A stretch of 64,000 bases of DNA from Immersiella caudata (taxonomy: Eukaryota > Ascomycota > Sordariomycetes > Sordariales > Lasiosphaeriaceae), in NCBI GenBank assembly GCA_030512335.1, contig JAULSU010000003.1, positions 1,116,001-1,180,000 on the forward strand, read 5' to 3'. The translations under genes were made by a program, and so were the position numbers. Below are positions 30,026 through 40,353 of the stretch, in pieces (positions within the stretch are counted from its first letter, which is position 1; each line of letters starts with the position of its first letter). Below the pieces are notes generated by a model. The model made no database searches, had not been told where the DNA came from, and was given only the letters and a program-made list of their open reading frames with translations.

Positions 30026-31918
30026 CTAACAGTCCATCGCAACCTTGCAGTCCAGTACTGCAGACTGACCACCTTGGACCGCCTCGATGGCCTTCTTCAG
30101 CGCCTCCTCCAAATCCGCCGCCTTGTCGACTCTCGCGGCATGCAAATCGCCACCAGCCGCTGCCTTGGCGATGCCAGAGTAGTCTGGAACGGGATCAAAC
30201 GAGATATTGATCTCCTCATTCGTCGCCTTCGAGCCCAATCCTTCGGGGTGGACCAGGAGGAGAGATTTCCTGGGGGCGTTCCAGCCTTCGCTTGTTAGCC
30301 ATGGTCCCGGACGCTGAGAGAAGTAGGGTCGCGGATGCAGGTTGGGGTTGACTTACCTTTGTTGTTCAGGACGATCGTCAGCACGGGGATGCTGTACCGC
30401 TTCGAGATCCAGTAGACGCTGCCGGGCACAGAAAACAAAAAGGTTCCGTCGCCCACGATCTGGACGACAAATTTCCCTTGGCTGCCCTGCAGCTGGGCTT
30501 CGTGGTCGGAGGCCAGCTTGATACCAAGGGCACCGCCCCCAGACCAGCCAAGTCCCCCGCCACCGCAGTTGATCCAGCTTCCAGGAATCGTTGGCTGGAG
30601 GTTGTCGTGGACAAACGCCGTATTCGTAACGGCCTCTACAGCCCACAGCGTGTCCTTGGGGCACAGCTCCTTGAGCTTGGCGCACAGATGGCCAGTCCCG
30701 AAACTCCCATCCTCCAACGTCTGCGCTCGCGAAGCAATTCCCGCTAGTCTCTCTTTGTAGGACTGTTCCGTAACCTGCCACATCTTCTCTCTCTCCTCTC
30801 CGACGAGCTTCTGCTTTAGTGACGCATCGGACTTTAGCAACGAAGTCAGTTGCTCAACCGAAGTGAGGGCGTCGGCTCGGTACCTCGCCTGTGCGTCGAT
30901 ATAGAATACCGGCATGACTTGCTTCAGGGGGTCGACGTCAACGTGGAAAATCTTGGCGTCCGCCCTCGGTTTACATTGGGTCAGGATCCAGGGGACATCG
31001 CAGTCCAGCACCAGAATGGCGTCTGCCGTACGGATGGCGTCCTCGTTGCCGAACCTCAGCCCGAGCCATGCCGGATGGTCTGCGGGGAAGCACATGTCGC
31101 TGCCACCAGTATCAAGAACCCGGAGGCCCTTGACGGTGTTGGCCAGCTCGACCAGTGCCGGCGCGACCTTGTGGTTTCTCCCCGAGTAGGCCGTGACAAC
31201 AAGAGGCTCCTTTGCGCCGGCCAGCGCCTCTGCGATTTCCCGAACAGCCGAGGTTGGGAGCCCGCCAAGCTCGACCGGCTTCCACATTTCTTGACGGATC
31301 TCATACGGCTCGATATCCATCTCCATGACCTCTCTTGCGCCGCAGAGATAGACCGGGCCCTGTGGGTCGGACCGGGCAAACTGAAGAGCGCGGTTGACCA
31401 TTTGCTTGACGTTGCGGCCTGTCTTCAGCTCGGCCGAATACCTGCAGTACTGACCCACGATCTGCTTCTGATCCGGCACATCCTGGATCCAGTGGATGTA
31501 CTCGGTTCGCGACCCGCGCATCTCTCCTTCTTGGGTAAATGGGGACAGTCCGGCGAACAATAGGATGGGCGCCCGGCCGGCGCTGGCGTTGTGCACGGCA
31601 GCTCCGAGACCCTGGGTTCCGACATCGACGTGGACGATCACACACTGCGGCTTCCCCGTCAAGCGAGCATATCCGTCCGCCATAGACATGGCTACCATCT
31701 GCCAGCACTTGTAAGCGACGCATTTCCAAGAGGAGCCATCGGTGGGTATCTACCTCGTTCGGGCATGTAATGATGCGTGGGAACCTGTCTTTCTTCTCGC
31801 GGGCCCCCTTCACCATGGCCTCGATGATGCTTGGGTGGTCGGAGCCAAGGTTTACGAAGCAGTGGGAGACGCCGGCGTCCCACAGCGCCTCGAAAAAGGC
31901 GAAGGAAGTTGTGTACAT
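30026..31918 (-). CDS. Thiamine-diphosphate-dependent enzyme (acetolactate synthase-like)
   Basis: Three exons: 31918-31754, 31698-30357 and 30285-30026, with introns of 55 and 71 bp; the latter has GGCTAAC as branch site. The product is 588 residues. Residues ~1-170 are the ThDP N-terminal domain: VSHCFVNLGSDHPS, ITCPNEMVAMSMADGYARLT with the activating Glu restored by splicing at GAG/ATG, and GTQGLGAAVHNASAGRAPIL. The C-terminal ThDP domain has the Gly-Asp motif VQIVGDGTFLF and, 25 residues on, VLNNKGWN across the second junction. The fold is that of acetolactate synthase, benzoylformate decarboxylase or oxalyl-CoA decarboxylase enzymes, but the FAD-domain and substrate residues do not let me choose. 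I start at MYTTSFAFFEAL; the frame stays open upstream to another ATG at 32302 (see findings). Confidence 0.9.
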
Positions 31919-34900
31919 GCTGGGCGGTTTGACAGTTGACAGGCTGCGGTGTTGTCCTGACGCGAGAGATGATGCAGTAGCAGCTCCGACTAACTTGCTC
32001 CGTGTGGTCGACCTCAAGCTATTCCCCCTTTCCAATTGCCCACGGGGAGGCTGGGCTTGAGTGACGGCGGTGGCGGTGGGATATATGTCCTCGCTCCTGG
32101 TCGGGTAAATGATGCCTGTATCCCCCCTATTGGCGCAGGAAGCGGTGGTACTGAAGCGGGCGAACCAAGCTTTTCGCCGTGCGGGTTCGGTCGCGGAAAG
32201 ACACCCGGGTCGGGGATTGTGGCGGGGGGCACTTCCTAAGACGCTGAAGCCCCTGCTTGCCGCCGTTCGTGCAGGCGGGGAACGCAAGACCGGTAGCGGC
32301 ATCCCGGCAATTGCAGGTGCGGGTGGGAGGTTCGGGTTTCCGGGCTTCTAGGGGTTTTGGCTTCGAAGTGGGTGTCCCCCACGTTCGGTCCACACAGATC
32401 GACGACCCGGAACAAGTCGGAGCGGTTCAAGAAGGCGAAGCCGGACGACCGCAATGTCGAATTCCGGATTTTGTTTTCCCTGGAGATTTGGTCTGGCAGA
32501 GTCGTGTCGGTCATGAATCCTTTCCACCTCGAGACCCCTGTCGTGTGCCAAGGCTGTTGGATGAAGGGCGCATGTGACAAAGAGGCGCGGAATTGTCCCT
32601 TGTTGACCGTGACAGTTGGCGGTGGATCCGTCCGGAGAAAGAAAGATGGCGCCTGCCAGCTATTTATTTCTTTCGGCTTTGTTGTCAGCGTGTCACGGCC
32701 ATACGCGATACGGCAGCAGGAGCGAAGCGGCTTAAGGGCGACCAGGGATCGGGAGCATGTCTCCTCTGACGTTCGGACATCATCCGGAAACCGGCTGTGG
32801 TCAAGTGACTGCCACTTCAGCAGGGAATCGGCATTCACCGTTGGTTTCAGGAACACCGAGTTACATAACAGCGTTCCTAGCCCGGCCTTTTTGCGCCTGG
32901 TGTTGCGAGCAAACATCCACCAGAAGCCGGCCGGAGCGGGGTCGCAAGCTCGGCCTTGGTCAGGGGCACATCAGCGATTTCGGCATCCGAACATGACAAC
33001 CGCGGCGGGTGCGCATTCAGCATGACCGGAGCTTCCAGAAGTGCATTGCTCTCAGTACAGGGATGGAATGGCCTCAACTGCACCGTACTGGCTTTTTATC
33101 CTTTGTTTCAAGCATCTCTTGGGAGGGCATTTGAGTTTGGACCTCGAATTGGGGTTCGGTCTGAGCCGCTCCTTTCCGAGGCGTCCGATCTCCAAATCTG
33201 CCCCGCACTCCCCCGCCCGAAGCCGTGACTGGCCGGCGCTACTCCGTGCAATCCCACGAGCTTCACTGTTTGTGCGGGGCTTGCGGAGTAGGACCCTGGT
33301 CACACCTGTGTCTCCCGTATAAGTCACGCCTCAATCGGTGCGCCAGTCCTTCAGTGACGCTGTTGGTGTTGGCTTCAAGATAACCAGTGGTTGAACCGTG
33401 GTATTTGGCCACTCACATCCAGCATACGGGCGAGATGGTAATGCCAACGGTCATGTATGTACAGGTCTAAATGCACCGTTCATTCTCTCCAACCCGGCAG
33501 CTTGTTGTGCGGCAGCAGCAGGTTGAAGATGCTATCCGGGTCAGTCCCCAAGCAACTGGAGCCCCAGACGTCAACAAGCACTCTGCGAGCCGCCTTTCGC
33601 CTCATGCACTGACAGCCCGCTTGTGCTGGGCCACCCATCTTCGAGAATATTTCGATGATCAATCAGCTCGGCAACCAGCTCCACAGTTCATACTACCGTT
33701 GGGTTCCTTTCCTATAGGGCTGAGATCCCTGCGTGATGTCGACAGCTGAGCAACCCCTATTTCCGAAACATCACAGCTCACTCACATCTCACCCGCCTCC
33801 TCACCTCTGGGTATCTATCGTCCCTCTATCAATCACTATGTTGAGAGACTCCCTTATCGGTCCGTGTCCGGTTCTACCAATTCTCCCGCCCTGACGCCGC
33901 CGGTTGCCAAGCGAGCTGTTTTGCCGAGACTACTTCCAACCCGTCGGATCCAGCATGCCCAGAGACGCCCTCTGCCCAAGGCTTCCGACCAATGATTGCC
34001 GGCCGGCCGATGCACGCAGACCGCGGTATAGGAAAGCTCAGCGGGCTCAGCGGCTCATATCATATTGAACCCTCTGCCTCCCGCCTGTCAGTGGGCAATT
34101 TTCTTTTGGGCTATATTACCGGGGTAGTCCCACCCATTCCCAAGCACGTGGACTGGTGGCCATAGCCGTGAGCCGGACGCTCTCGGTGTGGTGTGCAACA
34201 GCATGCTCCGAAGAGTTTATCCTCCAATGGGCGTGCCCCCTGAGGTCTCGGCGTAATCTGTCACCTGTAGCACCAAACCGCCTAGTCTGTGCGGTTGCCC
34301 TCGCCAACGCGGGTTCGTTATCCTTCCCAAGATCGACAGCCGTTGCTCCGGCGCTCGGCTCGCTGGTTGCCCCTCTTTTTTACACTTGGGGTATCAGCGG
34401 AGGAGGAAACGCAGCATCATTCCGCGAAACGAAACGCGCAGCTTATCACAAATGCCCAATCCCCCAGTCCCCGCAGCATCGAATACGACGCTAGCTCACC
34501 AACGCTACCACACTGTTCGCGGAGATCAACGGGTTTTCGGTGCGACGCTGCAGACAGAACCCTGCACCGGTCTGCAGCGAACAACACCCAACCTGATTCC
34601 CCACTACCGGGACCGTTGCACGCGACGGACTGGATCGCGGAGACTATGCCTCCCGCTGCGGATAATATGGGTATTTTAGCCATATTAGTGCTACCTACCC
34701 GCCAGTTGTTGCGCCATGTCCCCGGCCACAAAGGTAGCTACCGCCGCTCTGGTCCCCGAGGTGTTTTTTTACTCTTGGGCAGTCGTCAGCCTTTTTCTCC
34801 GTTACTGTCGCACGAAAAACACCTTGCACGCACCTACTTTGCTTCCGCTGCAGGGAAGATCTTTTTCCGTGGGTCTCTTTCGACAATTTCGACTTGAACG

Positions 34901-34921
34901 CAGACGGGTCGAATCGCAAAG
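31919..34921. other. 3-kb region without a supported gene
   Basis: The first 384 bases may encode an N-terminal extension of the ThDP enzyme. The remainder has only shadow-like frames on both strands (for example 32236-32916 minus, 34289-34897 plus) with no motif. The end next to 34921 is the transporter promoter, with a T/C-rich leader (34751-34890). Confidence 0.4.
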
Positions 34922-37223
34922 ATGGGTACCGCGGCGAAGGTTTTGAAGTCGATCATTCGCAATGATGCGATGAAGGAGGAGTATGTTGGCATGCTGGTCT
35001 CTGAAAAGGGTTGGATATGGGGCTGACGAGGGAATAGTCCTGTGGAGATTTACGGATGGAGGGTGTTTGCTTTGGTTTGGGCTGGTGAGTTTCTCCTCTT
35101 CTCTCTGTGTGAAGTGCGGGGCCTGGGTTGATCATGAGTGATGCTGACTTTACTTCCTACAGCTTGGTAGGCGATGTCATCTTGATGGATTCAAACGACG
35201 AGCTGACATCAAGTTGAAGCTTTGGCGGTATGCTCTTCGGTTGGGAGTAAGTTTCCCTTCAAGACTTGAACAAGTTGGGTATGGAGCTGACGATCACATA
35301 GCATTGGAACAATCGGAGGTGTGCTGGCGATGCCAAAGATGCAAGAGTATGGTTCCCTGAAAATGGGCTAGGACTGAATAACGGCAGCTGACAGGGTATC
35401 AGAAAGTACGGATACGTGACGTACGACGCGAAAGCAAAGGCCGACATGTCGCAGAACAGTAGGTTCCAGAGATTTCAACCATGAGAGGGAGGGATGGACT
35501 GACAGGGTCTAGTCGCCTCGACACTCCAGGCCGGATGCTTCGCTGCTTGCTTCATCACCCCCTGGCTCACGGATCGATGGGGAAGACGTTGGGCGCTGAT
35601 TGGAACTGGCGCCATTACTGTTGTCGGTGTCGTCTTCCAGGCTGGTTCGGCTGGCGAAGGTAGCCTTGCCCTGATGTACGTTGGCCGCTTCGTCGCCGGC
35701 CTTGGCGTGGGAGCCGCGTCCATGTTGACGCCCCTTTACGTCTCGGAATGTGCCCCACGAGCCATTCGTGGTGGTTTGACTGGTACGTCTTTGCGCTGTG
35801 ATTTCTTCCTGAGTTGCAATCAAGCTAACAAAGTCTTGGCAGCTTTTTACCAGCTTTTCATTGTCACGGGTGTCATGATCTCGTTCTGGATCAACTATGG
35901 CTCTCTCTTGCATCTCCAGGGTGCCGCCACCTATGTTGTACCGCTTGCCTTCCAGGCTCTTCCTGCCATGTGAGACATCATCGCACTATTCGCTGCCATT
36001 AACGAGGCTAATGTAGTGCAGCTTGCTCATGATCTTTATGCTGTTCGTCCCCGAGAGCCCGCGTTGGACCGCCAAGCAGGACAACTGGGAGGAAACCACC
36101 AGGATCATCTCTCAGCTGCGCGCGCTCCCCGCCGACCACAGCTACGTCCGCAACGAGATTCAAGAGATGGCCGACCAGCTCGAGAACGAACGCGCCCTCG
36201 TTGGAGATGCCACCACTAAGAGCTTGCTCAAGGAGATGTGGACCATCCCCGGAAACCGCAAGCGTTCCATCATCACCATTATGCTCATGGTCTGGCAGCA
36301 GATGACTGGTGTCAATGCCATCGTACGGCCCCCTTTTCCAGCTCCATGATTCTTGGTACTGGTTTGACCGACTGACACTCCACAGAACTACTACGCGCCC
36401 CAAATCTTCCAAGGTCTTGGCATGTCCGGAACCTCTGTCCAGCTCTTCGCCACGGGCGTGTACGGCATCGTCAAGGTCGTTGGATGCTTCTTCTTCCTCG
36501 TTTTCGTCGCCGACTCGCTTGGTCGCCGCTGGAGTTTGCTGTGGACGAGCGCCGCCCAGGCCATCTCCATGTACATTGTCGGTATCTATGGCAAGGTCGA
36601 GCCGCCTCAGCCTGGCAAGCCGGTATGTTTCCGCCCCCCCCCCCCCCCCCAATCAAGCTGGAGTGTTCTTAATTGACCGTGATAGATTTCCGGGTTTGGC
36701 TACTTTGCCATCGTTCTGATCTATGCCTGGGCTGTCTTCTTCCAGTTCGGTTGGGGCCCCGTCTGCTGGATTCTCGTCAGGTACGCATCAGCCCCTTTTA
36801 CGTGGCCATTACTCTGGTTTCTAATGCGGCGTGATAGTGAAATTCCCACTGCCCGACTCCGCGCCCTGAACGTCGCCATGGGTGCCGCAACCCAGTGGCT
36901 TTTCAACTTCATCATCGCCCGCACTGTGCTGACCATGCAAGTCACCATGGGCACAGCCGGATACGTAAGTTCAAGCCCTCTCCACTCGCCAAGCCACATG
37001 TACTCACACTCTCCAGGGCATGTTCTTCCTCTTCGGCACTTTCGGCTGGATCATGGGCCTCTTTGTCTGGTTCTTCATTCCCGAAACCAAGGGCCTCAGT
37101 CTCGAGAAGATGGACGAGCTGTTTGGCGTCACCGAGATGCTCAAGAAGGTCGATGAGCACGACCCCGAGCCTGCGCACGCCCCGACCGAGATCAGAGAGC
37201 ATAACGCCGAGAAGAAGGACTAA
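34922..37223 (+). CDS. MFS sugar/quinate-type transporter, 13 exons including a 4-nt microexon
   Basis: Exons: 34922-34980, 35038-35084, 35163-35166, 35220-35246, 35302-35346, 35403-35458, 35513-35782, 35843-35969, 36022-36322, 36386-36622, 36686-36780, 36838-36964, 37017-37223. They sum to 1602 nt, 533 residues in frame. The product has 12 membrane helices and the sugar-porter motifs: FGWDIGTIGG in helix 1, DRWGRRWAL (D-R-x-G-R-R) after helix 2, PESPRW before the central loop, GVNAINYYAP in helix 7, DSLGRRW, and PETKGLSLEKMDELF at the end of helix 12. These define the MFS sugar porter family (hexoses, disaccharides, quinate and others) at the plasma membrane; the substrate cannot be read. 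The third exon is only CTTG yet is needed to keep frame (VWAACFGGMLFG). The intron at 36623-36685 contains C17. Confidence 0.92.
36634..36650. repeat. C17 homopolymer inside an intron
   Basis: Seventeen cytosines lie within the 63-bp intron 36623-36685 of the transporter, between the GTATGT donor and the acceptor GATAG. Confidence 0.9.
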
Positions 37224-37783
37224 GTGGGGAATGGGAACTCCAAGTTTCGGGGCTGATCAGATGTTCACCACCCCGGTTGGATCGAGGGCGTGATGCCAAA
37301 AATTGACTTCCCCTGTAGCCGAGGATACGGAAGTCAAGGATATGGAAATCGGATTTCATTATACCGGAAATTTGGTCAGATTGCTCTCATGGGGAGATAA
37401 TGAATACCAGCAACGCTTTGACCGATTCTTTTCGGCCCGTCCAAATTCGAGTTACTGACAACCGAGTGATTTTGTCTCGTTGCTTTTTCCTCAATCATGT
37501 TAAAGCTTCTGATTACAGTTGCATCATCTGCCACAAAGACTGGATCTCATGAATCATCCACCAACCGCCGAGCAATATCACCGCACATGCCTTCAACGGG
37601 CATCGCTATCCCCACCAATGCCAATTCTGGGACAAACTTTACTTGCGGAATCCCAATACTTGTCCCCTGATAACAACTGTCTACCCCTCCATCTAGAGCC
37701 GTTGAATCTCCCTTCTCCCCTCCCCCAACTTTTTTCCACAACAACCCCCCCTCTAGCAAGAAAACCCCACTACAACTGTCACC
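37224..37783. other. Intergenic between two plus-strand genes
   Basis: Transporter 3' region, then a pyrimidine-rich leader (CTCCCTTCTCCCCTCCCCC around 37708-37727) before the Ccc1-like gene. No gene is seen. Confidence 0.4.
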
Positions 37784-39169
37784 ATGCCAATGTTCTTACC
37801 CCGACGATTCCCTCGCGAGGACGAGCACATGAGGGCATTCCGGCGCGACGTCGCAGAGCGGCTCCATGCGCAACATGATGCGCATCGTGCGCGACGTCGC
37901 CAACTCCAAAGGCACACACTCCCATTGCCAATTCCTGAAAACGCCGCGTGGGTGCCGCCACATGAGTTGCTGGTTCGGCTCGGACGGCTCAGCGCCAGTG
38001 TTGCGCGAGAAGGCCTTGAAAGGGTAGATGAATCCTCTGCTGAGGACACTCCCCAACGCGAGTCGCCGACCCACGACTCGGATGACCTGTTTGGTGGCGG
38101 GGAGCAACCCAATGAAAACCGGAGCGGCGAGGATGAGAACGAGCGTGGCGAGAATGGTGGAGAGAATGGTGATCGTGATGAAGACGAAGAGGAAGACCAG
38201 TACTACACCGAGGATGACGAGGCGGACATCAACGCCCGGCTTCTCCCCAACCCCGACGCCCACAAGGACAATGACAACGATTACCAAGACAAAAACGACG
38301 AGACAGAAGCCGACTATTTCGAGGACGCGGAGGAGGCCGCAGCCTTTGACGATATATTCAACGAGGGCTGGAACGAAGGGTATTCACACGGCTTCGCCAA
38401 CATCATGACAGTCTACACGTCGGTGTGGTACAGCAAGACTAGCACTCGCTTCCTACTGGACTTCATCTTTGGTTTCTGCGACGGTCTGTCCATCCCTTTC
38501 TTCCTCGCTGCCGGTTTGGCCTCCCTGAACGTCCCGGTTGCCATGGTGGTTCTCGCCGATCTGGTGCAAATCTTGGCGGGATGCTTCAACAAGATCGTGG
38601 CGGAGTGCACTGCTCCTTCCGGGGACCTGCCTGGTAACAGGACGAGGTTGGTTAGGGATGTGACGCTGGAAAAAGGATCGCCAAAGGCAGGGCGCGCGGC
38701 AAAGGCGTTGGAGAAAACTGCATTTGACTGGGTGACTTGGGCGCCAAGTTATGCGTTCATGAAACGTGCAGAGGCTGCTTCGATGATGGTAACGCCACCC
38801 CGTGACCAGCCTGCTTACTTGCCTCTACTGGTAGGGTCTTGCTCGGCATTGGGATACTTGCTAGGTAGTCTGTTGCCGTTGCTGCCCTATTTTTTCGCTG
38901 AGCAAGTCCACTGTGGCTTGGTGACGAGCATTGGAATTCACTTGTTTGTATCGTTTGGATTTGCGTTTGCGAGGCGCTACTACGTCGTTGGTCCTGCCAG
39001 CTGGGATGTTGCCAGTAACTGGCGGAGGAAAGCCCAGAGAGGGATGGTGGACGGCGTGCGGCAGGTGATTGTTGGCGTGTTCACCGCCTCCTTAGCGGTG
39101 ATCTGCGCGAAGACGTCAGCCTGGGCATTTGGACTCTTGCCTTCGGGAGTTCCCCTGCCCCATGTGTAA
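37784..39169 (+). CDS. Divergent Ccc1/VIT1-like membrane protein with acidic N-terminal region
   Basis: Intronless ORF of 461 residues starting in ACCATGCC. Residues 1-110 are basic then polar. Residues ~110-195 are extremely acidic (ENERGENGGENGDRDEDEEE, EDDEADINARLL, DETEADYFEDAEEAAAFDD). From about 220 the sequence becomes membranous: FLLDFIFGFCDGLSIPFFLA closely resembles the first helix of Ccc1/VIT1 vacuolar Fe/Mn transporters (xxGxxDGLTVPFALxAGLSS). Two later helix pairs (YLPLLVGSCSALGYLLGSLL PLLPYFF; GMVDGVRQVIVGVFTASLAV) match the C-terminal part of that family (GGLxPLLPYFF). However, the Glu-rich cytosolic metal-binding helix of VIT1 between helices 2 and 3 is not recognisable here. 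So the fold assignment is good and metal transport is inference. The acidic tail may replace the metal-binding role or serve another purpose. Confidence 0.75.
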   Translation: MPMFLPRRFPREDEHMRAFRRDVAERLHAQHDAHRARRRQLQRHTLPLPIPENAAWVPPHELLVRLGRLSASVAREGLERVDESSAEDTPQRESPTHDSDDLFGGGEQPNENRSGEDENERGENGGENGDRDEDEEEDQYYTEDDEADINARLLPNPDAHKDNDNDYQDKNDETEADYFEDAEEAAAFDDIFNEGWNEGYSHGFANIMTVYTSVWYSKTSTRFLLDFIFGFCDGLSIPFFLAAGLASLNVPVAMVVLADLVQILAGCFNKIVAECTAPSGDLPGNRTRLVRDVTLEKGSPKAGRAAKALEKTAFDWVTWAPSYAFMKRAEAASMMVTPPRDQPAYLPLLVGSCSALGYLLGSLLPLLPYFFAEQVHCGLVTSIGIHLFVSFGFAFARRYYVVGPASWDVASNWRRKAQRGMVDGVRQVIVGVFTASLAVICAKTSAWAFGLLPSGVPLPHV

Positions 39170-40353
39170 GATAGAGTGTGATAGTGTCGGAAAGGGGGCT
39201 GGTCAGAGCCTGTCGGAACGCCCGAGCTCGGCGATTCTTCTGGCAACCAAATGCGAGCACGAGACCAATTGCCCCAATCGGCCACCGGAGAGATACCGAC
39301 AGCGTCGATCATCCTGCGGAGATCGCTGCGGCCCCCATGTCTTGGCTGGCCGCAAGTCGAAGGGAAGAGCGGCGAAAGACGAATCCAAACACTTCCAGTT
39401 TCGAGCAGCTCCTATTCCTGGCCGCACGTCGCGGTTCACCATGAGAAAATTCCAGTTTCCCATGGCCAGTGCATCCAGGTGTTGGTCTTGGCCGTCAGGG
39501 GGTGTTGACGTCTTGGCTCTTGGCGATATGCGGCGACAGTGCGCGGATGGCGGTGGGATTTCGAATAGTCTAGCCTCTAGGATATTTTCCGTATGATCGA
39601 CAAGCCCGTCCCGCGCCAGTCGTGAGGAAGCTTATTTTCCTAGTGGCCCCCTTGGCTCCGAGGTGTTTCCATTCCCTGGCCAAGTCCGCGACGCGCCCGA
39701 ATTCTAGAACCACTCAGGATCGCCGCTGCTTGACGCCAAGCTGTTTGCAACGGTACGTCTCGGACAGAAACCCCACCACGATCTGACATACCAAGAGATT
39801 TCGATGCTTGTTTTGTTTTCTTGGCTGCCCTAATCCCCCGGCATTTGCGACCCCTTTTCTCGCGTGCCCCAACTCTCGAGTGTTCCGGGCGCTGGCGGGG
39901 GGCCTCAAGCTTCTTGGATCGCCATGCCAGCCTCCAAATTTAGTCTCGATCTCCGGTTCCACGGCCGAAAGGGGTAAGTCGGCCTGCCGCAGAGTCAGAC
40001 ATTCCCCTGCTCGCGAAAACCTGCCTCTCAGGACTCGTCGGCGATGCCCCTCTTGCTCGGCAGCTGGCTTAGAGAACTTCATTATCAATGCCTCGCCTTG
40101 CTTGGTTCTCAGTGCTGACCATGGCACATCGTTGCGGTCAACTTTGTCTTGATTGTCGTTTCACGGCGCTGTGCGTTTTTGCTTGTTTCCTTCTCTCGGT
40201 TCTCAGAGCATCGTTTTTGTTCTTCAGTTCCCTAGACGTGATTTCCTTCCGGTCGTATCCACCTCCGAGCTGGGCTCGGCTGGCTTGAGTGGACATCAAC
40301 AGCGTGCGAGGAAGAACACATCAAGGATCAGATTTCCCAGAGAGATTTCCAAG
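39170..40353. other. Intergenic, phosphate-permease promoter side
   Basis: About 1.2 kb with no supported gene; the last 200 bases are a T/C-rich leader before the permease ATG. Confidence 0.4.

Noticed and set aside
32236..32916. Possible 226-residue minus-strand gene upstream of the ThDP enzyme
   Set aside because: No recognisable motif and shadow-like frames on the other strand over the same span.
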